A stretch of 64,000 bases of DNA. It comes from Urechis unicinctus. Its lineage: Eukaryota; Annelida; Polychaeta; Xenopneusta; Urechidae. Shown piece after piece: positions 1 through 10,979 of this stretch (within the stretch, counting starts at the first letter, position 1; each line of letters starts with the position of its first letter). The DNA is taken from positions 42,396,760 through 42,460,759 of the forward strand of contig CM067348.1 of the NCBI GenBank assembly GCA_034190875.2. The letters run 5' to 3'. A program made the position numbers and the translations under genes. The notes beneath the pieces are model-generated. The model did no database searches, was not told the DNA's origin, and saw only the letters and a program-made list of their open reading frames with translations.

Positions 1-2734
1 GTCTGCCATACAATAAGAAGAAGGGGGTGTAACCAGTGACGCTGCTTACAGAGTTTCTATGAGCAAAAAGAACATCTCCTACACGGTCTTCCCAATCAAG
101 TGCGCGGTTGTTCACCAGCTTAGCTAATGTTTCTTTAAAAGTGCGGTTAAAACCGTTCAACTTTACCATTCGATTGGGGATGGACAGGGGTTGTGCGGTG
201 GTGCTCAATCCCTATTTCTTTCAGGTAAGCGCACCAGGCCTGTGCAGTAAACTCTTTACCATTATCCATTATTAGCACCTCTGGTATTCCATGACGGGGT
301 ATGAATTGGTTAGCAAAAGCAATCCAGACACTGTGGTTTGATTTGTCTTTGATTGGGTAGGCCTCTCCCCAACCTGAATGGTGATCGATGACTGTGATGA
401 GATACCGGTTACCCTTGCAGGATTCTGCAAACGGACCTATTAAATCCATGCCGACTATTTGCATTGGTGATGCAGGCAAGGGCATGTCGCCCATTGGGGT
501 TCGATCTGTTCTTCGTTGATGAGCGCAACAAGTTGCACATTGCGATATACACTTCTTCACATCCGCTCTCATGCCTGGCCACACATAAGCTTCTCTTATT
601 CTGTCGAGCGTCTTGGCCGAAGACATATGCCCAACGTCTTTATGAGCACGCTCAATAATGGGTTCCCTATATCCTTTGGGGAGGACTAAACGGGGGTACA
701 CTGCTGATGTTGAAGTAGGCTTTCGTATACTATACAACACTCCCTGTGCGAGTGTGAAGTCAAGAGTCCTCAGTGTCGGCTCCTTCAATACTTTCAGAAA
801 ACTGTTTCTTCTGAGCTTCTGCAATACTTGTCAGGTCCAAGCCATCGGAGAGAACAGAGAGGCATCTGTCTGGGACAGTGTCAGGCCAAGCTTCTGGGTC
901 AACCCAGTCCTGTGTGTCAATTACGCTTACTTCAGACGCACCCCTAATCCGAGAAAGCATGTCAGCACGGATGTTGTTCCTACCCCGTCTGTATTCAATT
1001 TTAGCTCCGTATTCTGCTAGGAGGATGCCCCACCGCTGGATCTTTGTATTCTGCATCTCCTTAGTGAACAGGGAGGCAAGTGGTTTGTGATCTGTATAAA
1101 ACAGTAAATTTCGCACCATACAGGTAAGGTCGGAGTTTACCTATGGCATAAACCACTGCATATGCCTCTTTTTCTATAGTAGCCCATCGGAGCTGCGGAC
1201 CTGCAAGCTGGTGTGAGACATATTGCACAACTTTTTCAACTCCATCACAATCTGCTTGTACGAGGATTGCCCCGACTGCATAGTCGCATGCATCAGTGTA
1301 CAATTTATAGGGTTTGTTTCACTTGAGGATGGGCCATTACTTCGTTGGACACCAGCAGACCTTTGAGGGTGTCAAAAGCTTGTTGTTGCTTGTCTGTCCA
1401 CGCAAAACGTGCATGCTTTCTTGTCAGTCCCACAAGGGGTTCACTAATTTGGGCGTATGATGGAATACACTGTCTATAATAGCTACTCATGCCTAGAAAT
1501 GATCGCACCTCAGCAACCGATGTTGGAGCCTGTAGGTCAGCTATAGCCTTTGTTTTCTCTGGGTCACTTGCTATCCCATGCTTGTTAACAATATACCCAA
1601 GTAGTTTCACCTCAGACTGAGCAAAAGTGCACTTACTGGGTTTTAGACGAAGACCAGATTTCTGAAGTCTTTCAAACACCTCCTGAAGATGAGCAGCGTG
1701 GTCCTCCAAGTTTTTACTGTACACGACTATATCATCGATGTATACCATAACCGTCTTTCCAATCAGGTCACTGAATACAAAATCCATGGTACGTTGGAAA
1801 TGGCCAGGGGCGTTGGCCAGGCCAAAGGGCATACGAATAAATTCAAAGAGTCCCCGATGACAACGGAAAGCAGTTTTTTCGACGTCTTCCTCCGCCACTG
1901 GAATCTGCCAATAGCCAGATTTCAAATCTAACGTACTAAACACTGAGCTACCACCAACCTGGTCAAATATGTCTTGTATAACTGGTAAAGGGTATTGGTC
2001 TTTCCGGGTAACACTGTTAAGCCGACGATAGTCCACACAGAACCGTGTCGCACAAGGGTGATAGGAGATGCCCATGGAGATGTGGAAGGCCTAATCACTC
2101 CTTGGTCTAACATGTCATCAATGGCCTCTTCCACCAGTTTTCGTTTCGATAGTGCCGTTCGGTAGGCAGGCTGGCAGATTGGGGGACCATTAGTTTCGAT
2201 TGTAATGGGCCTCATGTCGCAATACCCATTTATGTCTGTTTTTCCAGAAAACACGGTCGGATTTTCCTGGATAACACTGTCAATATCCTGTCTGCCAGAT
2301 GTCACAAAAGTATCGTCTAAACCAGCCAATCCCTGGTTCCCGTTACAAATTATTGGCCATAGTTCCTCACACCACAATAAGCTGTTATTGGAGTAGTCAA
2401 TTTGACATCGACCTTTACGAAGGGCGTCATCACCAAGGATCATTTCGTGGGGGATGTTATCCACCACATACACCTTGATGGAACGGGCTCTCTCAATGGT
2501 AACTTGTGTAATGCCGAGGACTAGTATATCGTGGCCACTGACAGATTTGAGGCCAGTTGTTGGTTCCAACAAATTCGGTCGATGCATGGCATAAGTCATT
2601 TTAACAAACACATCACGTCGCAGGAGTGATCGGGAAGCACCAGTGTCAATAAGTGCACGTACCTCAATGCCATGTAGTGTTACACTTATGTGTGGTCTGC
2701 CCTCTCCAGCACCTGCGACGCATATTAGTTTCCC
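1..2734 (-). pseudogene. pol: pol of copy A, partial (protease to integrase core)
   Basis: Contains protease, RT, RNase H and the first two thirds of integrase; the integrase end lies left of the window. RT is intact across the stretch broken in copy B, but a 16-bp deletion near 2048 removes a segment just before the FCVDYRRLN motif. Extra single bases near 1103 (aaaac), 1317 (gttttc to gtttc class) and 156 (ttaaaacc) fragment RNase H and integrase. The TTTT run at 798-801 that separates the RNase H and integrase frames is shared with copy B. Confidence 0.85.
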
Positions 2735-3712
2735 GAGTTCTGAGATAGTCGATTTCTTCGTACATCACAGTCCCGGCCAAGATGTCCGGGTGTGCCGCAT
2801 TCATAACAGATGGGACGGCCATCCTGTGTCCAGGAGGAAGGCTTAGTCACACGGTCAGATTTTTTAAGCTGTCCCTTAGGTGCGCTACTTTCAAGCTTAG
2901 CCACCCTCGTGTATAACCTTTCCATCTGGCCAGTCATTTTCTCTATCATGTCTCTCATATCACTAAACACCTGAGACCCTTCTGACGTAGGTTTCGCATT
3001 TGTTTGTCGCCCGATGACGCCAATTTCCATAGGCTCTTCTTTCCTGCCTAATCTGCTGTATTCATCATCTGCAGTACTGTACTGCATTACCAGCTGCATC
3101 GCGTTGTCCAGTGAAATTGGGTTGCCGACGGTGACGAGTCTCTTCGCCATTTGGGAACAGTGAAGTCCTCTTGCGTATGCCCTGAGTAGCACTCTATTCT
3201 GATCTTCATTTCGTGCATCTTTTGGATAAGCTGCTTCTGCTATACTCCGAAATCGGAGGTTGTATGCTGCAGGAGCCTCATATGCAGATTGTCGTATTTC
3301 TTCGACCCGGTCCCGCAAATATGCTGTCTCATCCAGTGACAGAAAGGCAGTCCGGACATGTGCCTTAATGTCCTTCCAAGGAACAGCTTCCCTAGCCACA
3401 GGTTTGTTAGGGTTCTCACCACACTCCCCCGTATGTATCTCTCCACTTCCTGTCGTAGGGGTCCACTCACTGTCCTGGTCACCACTTTGATCAGCGCAGC
3501 AGGGTCATCAAAGTATTGGCACTGCTAAGTCTATTTCCTCCATCCATTCTCTGACGGATGATTGTGTGTCACCACTACAAATTTGCGTCTGTCGTATAAG
3601 TGCGTCGATTTCTTCTCTTGCGTGATTACGTTGAATGCGTCGGTTGTCCAGGGCAACAAGCCCGTCAGTATACGACTTAAATTGATCCTGATCCATCTTC
3701 AATATTAGCAGA
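2725..3712 (-). pseudogene. gag: gag of copy A (frame-disrupted)
   Basis: Counterpart of copy B gag. The N-terminal piece (about 3702-3508) keeps the frame lost in copy B, and the C-terminal piece (3399-2725) holds an intact CCHC zinc knuckle (CYECGTPGHLGRDC), then GGGAAAC and the TAA stop. Between them lie an extra A in catcaaag near 3510, extra C bases in cactccccc near 3425, and a loss of three bases (one Gln codon) near 3096. These are short-repeat or homopolymer changes. Read together, copies A and B suggest a normal gag of roughly 320 residues, slightly short of many Ty3/gypsy Gags. Confidence 0.82.
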
Positions 3713-3788
3713 GAAGAGAAAAAAAATTGGGAACAACTTTAGAGTTATTTATACACCACTCACAGTTTCTTAATGTGTTCGGTAGAAT

Positions 3789-4403
3789 GGGCTCGTCTTC
3801 CTGGCTTCTACAACCTTAAATCGTTACGCTTTCCAAGTTCGGCCAGCAGGGCTAGAAGTTAGCATACTGCTGGGCTTTGCAGAAGTCAAAGCAGACTCGT
3901 TCGTTGACTGAGAATAGTTCTGTCTTTATTCGCAAAATATTCCATCTTATATACAATTATTATCATTAAGAAGGCGGGGGTCACTGTCAGCCCAGCCAAC
4001 TGTCCAGTGCCATTGGCCGATAGCAATGCACAGAACAAAGTCCACTCGGATCATGCAACTCGGGACTCTGGCATATTTTACATACATAGATAACAAAGAT
4101 AACTTGACGTTGATACTTGTATGGTCGTGACTTTTAAGACATGAGAAGGATGTATGGTAGACACATCAAAGATACTGCAGAGATAACAGATAACGCCCTT
4201 GAACGGGACCCTCTCGTTACAGGATGGTAATACTTATAACCGGAAATATCTAAAGCCCGAATACGGGTAGGTTACTGATACTTAAGATAAGTGCTACTAC
4301 TTGGTATAAGGGTTGTAACCATTCAAAAGTTAACGGAAATGCACGTTAGTAAAATATGAAATATTATTGACAATTCCAACCATTATACATTACATACTTT
4401 ACA
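3789..4403 (-). repeat. Shared LTR between tandem copies (615 bp, U5 end truncated)
   Basis: The sequence equals 10980-11616 minus its last 23 bp (minus-strand 3' end), with one extra base near 4051. It is preceded by the copy B polypurine tract and followed directly by copy A leader sequence. It therefore serves as 3' LTR of copy B and as 5' LTR of copy A. TATATAAG (3946-3953) and AATAAA (3925-3930) are retained. Confidence 0.9.
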
Positions 4404-4423
4404 CACGCCCCTCCCTTTTTTTT
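4404..4423 (-). promoter_or_regulatory. Polypurine tract of copy B
   Basis: On the minus strand an uninterrupted purine run (eight A, then GGGAGGGG) followed by CGTG abuts the 3' LTR start TGTAAAG. This is the standard position for the plus-strand primer of an LTR retrotransposon. Confidence 0.75.
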
Positions 4424-4567
4424 AGTTAAATGTACCATTTAACTATAATAACGAAAATTAGTACACGTACAGAGCATAAAATGACATTCATACCATTGAC
4501 TACAAAATATAAAAACACACAACAAGAATATAAAACATGCGAGAGGCTATTGCTAAATTCTACGGCA

Positions 4568-6353
4568 TTAGTGGTGGGCACTTTGCACGAGGTCATCCCA
4601 GGTTGGCGATGGACGCTCTAAGCTAGTGGATAGGGGTTGATCATTTCGAGTTTGGCCTTGTTCATGTGGCGCAGTTTCAGTGTCTGCGCGTGTTTTGAGA
4701 GACGTGAGGTATCGACATTTCGACCAAGTCACGCGGAGGATAATGAAGACTGCAATCCCGATGAAGATAAGCATAAAAACATTGAACCATGAGAGGTGTC
4801 CACCATGGTGGCTCCAATTGAACCTTTCTGGGTTTACTGTTGGAATCTGGTTAACATCAAAATGTTCGATGTCCTTGAGGGGGGTGGTTGCGGAAAAGTT
4901 AACCATAAAGGCAATGTGACGTGTGGGTATACGTTCAAGGAGTCCAAGGGGAGTTACGTTCAGTTGCCTATGATGGAATGACAGGTTTGAAAACCTTGCT
5001 GCTATCCCACGAATTTTCCAGCCATTACCTTGCATCCAGCAGCCATCTCTCAACGTAACAGCATATACTCCAGAGGGGAGGGATCCATGTGTCCCCTTTT
5101 TACCCGGCGCACTGGGTCTCGTATGACTCGCCCGATGAGGCAATGACATAACGGCCCGGGGTTCGTTCGCTGACAATGGAAGCAGCGTGCTTCGTGAATG
5201 ACAGTTTGCAGTTAGCACGGAGGTCACTATTATTGATTATGATTCCTCGCTCACAGCCAAGACCAAGTTCACCTTCAGGGTTGAAGACTGCTCCTGTGCG
5301 ACAGACAGATGGCTGGCTGCCTTGGCACCACTGTGGTTGAAAAGTTTTCCCGCTGATGGTGTCAAAGGCAATATCTGCTGCCACATGTACTTGCACAGCG
5401 TATGTGTCGTTTAAAGGCATCGGCCATGTTTGTAATAAATAGCGCACATACCTTCGATCATCTACAAATGGCAGACGTGCACGATAAACTAAGGTGTTTG
5501 GCTCACCCCACATGGGTTCGATGTGTACGTGTCCATAGTACCACTCTTCCCTCAGAGGCACAAATCCTTGTTGTGTCATCTGATTTTGAATTTCGTTAAG
5601 ATTGGTGGGCGGCAGTATCTCCTCCGTTAGCCTACCATGTTCCAAGGCTGCCTTTTGTCTTTGGAAAAGTGTTTGTTGCCTGACTGCCTCCTCATGTAGC
5701 AGCTCCAGTGTTGTTACAGATTGTTCAATTTGGAAGGTCAACTGCAGTTTGAGGACTTTTTTCTCTATATTTCCATAATTCCTTTCGAGTGCATGGCCTA
5801 TTTCCACAAGATAGCGCTGAACAGTATTGACATGTTCTCTAGTTTCTTGTAACAAATGCTGTGTGTGGTTGACTACAGATGTTAATTGGTTTACTACATG
5901 AACTGTTTTTTCTTGTTGGAGTTGGGTTTCTCTAATTACGGTGCGGCACTGATTCACTTCTTCCTCGGTGGCAGTTCTAAACAATTTATTTGATAGGCTC
6001 CCGATAAAGTCAAATGGTGACCTCTTGGTGCGAGAGTTGATAGGTGAGAATTGACGGCGAATAAAATTAATTCTACGCACCCAGTTTTCAGTAGTTGCTC
6101 TATCCAATTCTGTAGTATGGCTGGTGATAGCATGTTGAAGGGTTTGGAGGGCAGGTAGAAGCGACTCCTCACGTCCGGGAAGATCCAAGGTCACCAGAAT
6201 CATCCAGTCCCCAGTCCGGCCAGCAATGAGACCACCAGTCTCCACTGATAGTCCGTCCTCCAACCGCAATGGTGTAACATCAGCAAGTGCAGGGCCAAAG
6301 AACACTAAGAGTGAGTGGAAAACCAAGCAGCCACCGACGCAATCCAATCCCAT
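4568..6353 (-). pseudogene. env: env of copy B: F-like class I fusion glycoprotein (one frameshift)
   Basis: The predicted envelope glycoprotein starts at 6353, overlapping the end of pol by 49 bp. Visible features are an N-terminal hydrophobic signal segment, a furin-type RTKR site near residue 110 followed by a hydrophobic, Phe-rich fusion-peptide-like stretch, a long helical heptad region, several NxT/NxS sites, Cys residues in the distal ectodomain, and near the C-terminus a transmembrane segment rich in I, F and V followed by a basic cytoplasmic tail. The arrangement RxKR plus fusion peptide near the N-terminus resembles insect errantivirus Env and baculovirus F proteins. The frame is interrupted near 5093-5105, within adjoining G and A homopolymers. 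The first frame stops at 5100, and the stem, membrane anchor and tail continue to 4568 in another frame. The equivalent part of copy A is outside the window. Confidence 0.85.
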
Positions 6354-9300
6354 CGTGCACGTTTTTGTTCTCGTTCTGGTGGTGTGAGGTAACTTGACCG
6401 AGTCCGTTTCCGAAAATGGGAAGTGGTAGAATCAACCTCCATATTTGTAGGAGCATCATGGAAACAACTTGGTTGGGGCTTATCTTTAGTTGCCGTCTGA
6501 TTGGTTGACTCGTTTTGGAGTCGTTGTCCATCGGTTGAGAATAGCTGATTATGATTGGCTGGTGCATTATCTGCAGCTGCTTGTGCGCGCTGGGGTTGGT
6601 CAGTGGGAGGAGCTTGTCCGCGTTTGCGCTTTCGTTGCCAACTCTGGGTTTCATCGGGGCTTAGTTCATTATGCTGACCGGAGGTGTCATCTTTATTGGT
6701 TGGTGGGGTGATTTCTACTAGCTCTGGATCTGAGGTTTGATGTGACCGCTGTGGCACTGCTCCGATTCGTGGATTTATTATGGGTCGTGGCCGGAAGTCC
6801 TCCCAAGCAATATTAGGGTCCACAATCTTCAATTTTTCCCGATGCAGCACCTTTGTTTTACCGGTTTGCTGGTGTCGTAACCAACAAGTACTGCCTGACA
6901 CACGGGTCACCTCCCACTTAGGGTCCCAGCGAGATGTCATGGTTAATCTCTCTTCTGCCTTGACCACAACTGTATCTCCAACTTCAATACTTTTGGCATT
7001 TGCCTTAGCTTCTAGTCGGCGACGGTTGTGAACGCGAGACTCGTTCGTGTTGGCACGGGCTTGTTTGAAAGCCTCACTTAACTCGTCTAGTCTATTGCCA
7101 AAGTGGTTCACTCTACTGCCAGACTGTAAAAGTTTTGCCAATGGGGCACGACTCCGTCTGCCATACAATAAGAAGAAGGGGGTGTAACCAGTGACGCTGC
7201 TTACAGAGTTTCTATGAGCAAAAAGAACATCTCCTACACGGTCTTCCCAATCAAGTGCGCGGTTGTTCACCAGCTTAGCTAATGTTTCTTTAAAAGTGCG
7301 GTTAAACCGTTCAACTTTACCATTCGATTGGGGATGGACAGGGGTTGTGCGGTGGTGCTCAATCCCTATTTCTTTCAGGTAAGCGCACCAGGCCTGTGCA
7401 GTAAACTCTTTACCATTATCCATTATTAGCACCTCTGGTATTCCATGACGGGGTATGAATTGGTTAGCAAAAGCAATCCAGACACTGTGGTTTGATTTGT
7501 CTTTGATTGGGTAGGCCTCTCCCCAACCTGAATGGTGATCGATGACTGTGATGAGATACCGGTTACCCTTGCAGGATTCTGCAAACGGACCTATTAAATC
7601 CATGCCGACTATTTGCATTGGTGATGCAGGCAAGGGCATGTCGCCCATTGGGGTTCGATCTGTTCTTCGTTGATGAGCGCAACAAGTTGCACATTGCGAT
7701 ATACACTTCTTCACATCCGCTCTCATGCCTGGCCACACATAAGCTTCTCTTATTCTGTCGAGCGTCTTGGCCGAAGACATATGCCCAACGTCTTTATGAG
7801 CACGCTCAATAATGGGTTCCCTATATCCTTCGGGGAGGACTAAACGGGGGTACACTGCTGATGTTGAAGTAGGCTTTCGTATACTATACAACACTCCCTG
7901 TGCGAGTGTGAAGTCAAGAGTCCTCAGTGTCGGCTCCTTCAATACTTTCAGAAAACTGTTTCTTCTGAGCTTCTGCAATACTTGTCAGGTCCAAGCCATC
8001 GGAGAGAACAGGCAGGCATCTGTCTGGGACAGTGTCAGGCCAAGCTTCTGGGTCAACCCAGTCCTGTGTGTCAATTACGCTTACTTCAGACGCACCCCTA
8101 ATCCGAGAAAGCATGTCAGCACGGATGTTGTTCCTACCCCGTCTGTATTCAATTTTAGCTCCGTATTCTGCTAGGAGGATGCCCCACCGCTGGATCTTTG
8201 TATTCTGCATCTCCTTAGTGAACAGGGAGGCAAGTGGTTTGTGATCTGTATAAACAGTAAATTTCGCACCATACAGGTAAGGTCGGAGTTTACCTATGGC
8301 ATAAACCACTGCATATGCCTCTTTTTCTATAGTAGCCCATCGGAGCTGCGGACCTGCAAGCTGGTGTGAGACATATTGCACAACTTTTTCAACTCCATCA
8401 CAATCTGCTTGAACGAGGATTGCCCCGACTGCATAGTCGCATGCATCAGTGTACAATTTATAGGGTTTGTTCACTTGAGGATGGGCCATTACTTCGTTGG
8501 ACACCAGCAGACCTTTGAGGGTGTCAAAAGCTTGTTGTTGCTTGTCTGTCCACGCAAAACGTGCATGCTTTCTTGTCAGTCCCACAAGGGGTTCACTAAT
8601 TTGGGCGTATGATGGAATACACTGTCTATAATAGCTACTCATGCCTAGAAATGATCGCACCTCAGCAACCGATGTTGGAGCCTGTAGGTCAGCTATAGCC
8701 TTTGTTTTCTCTGGGTCACTTGCTATCCCATGCTTGTTAACAATATACCCAAGTAGTTTCACCTCAGACTGAGCAAAAGTGCACTTACTGGGTTTTAGAC
8801 GAAGACCAGATTTCTGAAGTCTTTCAAACACCTCCTGAAGATGAGCAGCGTGGTCCTCCAAGTTTTTACTGTACACGACTATATCATCGATGTATACCAT
8901 AACCGTCTTTCCAATCAGGTCACTGAATACAAAATCCATGGTACGTTGGAAATGGCCAGGGGCGTTGGCCAGGCCAAAGGGCATATGAATAAATTCAAAG
9001 AGTCCCCGATGACAACGGAAAGCAGTTTTTTTCGACGTCTTCCTCCGCCACTGGAATCTGCCAATAGCCAGATTTCAAATCTAACGTACTAAACACTGAG
9101 CTACCACCAACCTGGTCAAATATGTCTTGTATAACTGGTAAAGGGTATTGGTCTTTCCGGGTAACACTGTTAAGCCGACGATAGTCCACACAGAACCGTG
9201 TCGTACCATCCTTTTTTGGCACAAGGGTGATAGGAGATGCCCATGGAGATGTGGAAGGCCTAATCACTCCTTGGTCTAACATGTCATCAATGGCCTCTTC

Positions 9301-9903
9301 CACCAGTTTTCGTTTCGATAGTGCCGTTCGGTAGGCAGGCTGGCAGATTGGGGGACCATTAGTTTCGATTGTAATGGGCCTCATGTCGCAATACCCATTT
9401 ATGTCTGTTTTTCCAGAAAACACGGTCGGATTTTTCTGGATAACACTGTCAATATCCTGTCTGCCAGATGTCACAAAAGTATCGTCTAAACCAGCCAATC
9501 CCTGGTTCCCGTTACAAATTATTGGCCATAGTTCCTCACACCACAATAAGCTGTTATTGGAGTAGTCAATTTGACATCGACCTTTACGAAGGGCGTCATC
9601 ACCAAGGATCATTTCGTGGGGGATGTTATCCACCACATACACCTTGATGGAACGGGCTCTCTCAATGGTAACTTGTGTAATGCCGAGGACTAGTATATCG
9701 TGGCCACTGACAGATTTGAGGCCAGTTGTTGGTTCCAACAAATTCGGTCGATGCATGGCATAAGTCATTTTAACAAACACATCACGTCGCAGGAGTGATC
9801 GGGAAGCACCAGTGTCAATAAGTGCACGTACCTCAATGCCATGTAGTGTTACACTTATGTGTGGTCTGCCCTCTCCAGCACCTGCGACGCATATTAGTTT
9901 CCC
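6305..9903 (-). pseudogene. pol: pol of copy B: protease, RT, RNase H, integrase (frame-disrupted)
   Basis: Entered by -1 frameshift from gag. Domains in order: aspartic protease DTGAS (9802-9819); reverse transcriptase with FSTLDLKSGYWQ and catalytic YIDD (about 8881-8897); RNase H with acidic residues in YTDACD, KEAYA and YTDHKP; integrase with an H..H..CX2C zinc region, then D (MDLIGPF), D (MDNGKEF) and E (NGKVERF), and a GYTPFFLLYG-type C-terminal module. Two disruptions: a 7-T run near 9028 (6 T in copy A) breaks RT after the AEEDVEK region, and a TTTT run at 7952-7955 puts integrase in the +1 frame relative to RNase H. The second is shared with copy A. The last 49 bp overlap env in another frame. 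Confidence 0.9.
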
Positions 9904-10868
9904 GAGTTCTGAGATAGTCGATTTCTTCGTACATCACAGTCCCGGCCAAGATGTCCGGGTGTGCCCGCATTCATAACAGATGGGACGGCCATCCTGTGTC
10001 CAGGAGGAAGGCTTAGTCACACGGTCAGATTTTTTAAGCTGTCCCTTAGGTGCGCTACTTTCAAGCTTAGCCACCCTCGTGTATAACCTTTCCATCTGGC
10101 CAGTCATTTTCTCTATCATGTCTCTCATATCACTAAACACCTGAGACCCTTCTGACGTAGGTTTCGCATTTGTTTGTCGCCCGATGACGCCAATTTCCAT
10201 AGGCTCTTCTTTCCTGCCTAATCTGCTGTATTCATCATCTGCAGTACTGTACTGCATTACCAGCTGCTGCATCGCGTTGTCCAGTGAAATTGGGTTGCCG
10301 ACGGTGACGAGTCTCTTCGCCATTTGGGAACAGTGAAGTCCTCTTGCGTATGCCCTGAGTAGCACTCTATTCTGATCTTCATTTCGTGCATCTTTTGGAT
10401 AAGCTGCTTCTGCTATACTCCGAAATCGGAGGTTGTATGCTGCAGGAGCCTCATATGCAGATTGTCGTATTTCTTCGACCCGGTCCCGCAAATATGCTGT
10501 CTCATCCAGTGACAGAAAGGCAGTCCGGACATGTGCCTTAATGTCCTTCCAAGGAACAGCTTCCCTAGCCACAGGTTTGTTAGGGTTCTCACCACACTCC
10601 CGTATGTATCTCTCCACTTCCTGTCGTAGGGGTCCACTCACTGTCCTGGTCACCACTTTGATCAGCGCAGCAGGGTCATCAAGTATTGGCACTGCTAAGT
10701 CTATTTCCTCCATCCATTCTCTGACGGATGATTGTGTGTCACCACTACAAATTTGCGTCTGTCGTATATAAGTGCGTCGATTTCTTCTCTTGCGTGATTA
10801 CGTTGAATGCGTCGGTTGTCCAGGGCAACAAGCCCGTCAGTATACGACTTAAATTGATCCTGATCCAT
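9894..10868 (-). pseudogene. gag: gag of copy B (frame-disrupted)
   Basis: Gag forms the virus-like particle and packages RNA. The start ATG at 10868 follows the leader directly and is conserved in copy A. The main open stretch (10713-9934) has a predicted helical capsid region, then a C-terminal zinc knuckle beginning CYECG. Two lesions break it: an extra TA in gtatataag near 10765, which shifts frame after about 33 codons, and an extra C in gtgcccgc near 9965, which destroys the CX2CX4HX4C knuckle. Copy A lacks both. The gag stop TAA at 9894-9896 directly follows a GGGAAAC slippery heptamer. Coding in concept, disrupted as written; the lesions may be consensus errors. Confidence 0.85.
9897..9903 (-). 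promoter_or_regulatory. -1 ribosomal frameshift site GGGAAAC at gag/pol junction (copy B)
   Basis: In the gag frame the codons read TCG GGA AAC TAA, so the heptamer G GGA AAC fits the X XXY YYZ rule and abuts the stop. Slipping by -1 gives GGG AAA CTA and an open frame that runs into the protease motif DTGAS (9802-9819). The same site is at 2728-2734 in copy A. A stimulatory pseudoknot was not established. Confidence 0.8.
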
Positions 10869-10960
10869 CTTCAATATTAGCAGAGAAGAGAAAAAAAATG
10901 GGGGAACAACTTTAGAGTTATTTATACACCACTCACAGTTTCTTAATGTGTTCGGTAGAA

Positions 10961-10977
10961 TCCTGGCAAGCTCGCCA
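10961..10977 (-). promoter_or_regulatory. Primer-binding site, probably tRNA-Arg
   Basis: Minus strand TGGCGAGCTTGCCAGGA begins with the TGG that complements a tRNA CCA end, two nucleotides after the LTR. The complement, TCCTGGCAAGCTCG plus CCA, resembles animal tRNA-Arg acceptor/T-arm ends as I recall them. The tRNA identity is an inference. The equivalent site is deleted in copy A. Confidence 0.7.
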
Positions 10978-10979
10978 CT

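Larger units (their letters stand above)
1..4403 (-). mobile_element. Ty3/gypsy LTR retrotransposon, partial tandem copy A (runs off left edge)
   Basis: Position 1 corresponds to position 7157 of copy B, and the sequence stays nearly identical through integrase, RNase H, RT, protease and gag to the shared LTR at 3789-4403. Substitutions between the copies are rare. Copy A has many 1-3 bp indels, a 16-bp deletion in RT near 2048, and a 41-bp deletion at 3788/3789 that removes the primer-binding site and about 23 bp of the U5 end. Its env and distal LTR, if present, lie left of the window. It preserves some frames that copy B has lost (gag start region, zinc knuckle, RT fingers), and the reverse is also true. 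Confidence 0.9.

Noticed and set aside
464-1020. Plus-strand frames inside the left retrotransposon (also 7618-8174)
   Set aside because: They are antisense shadows of integrase and RNase H.
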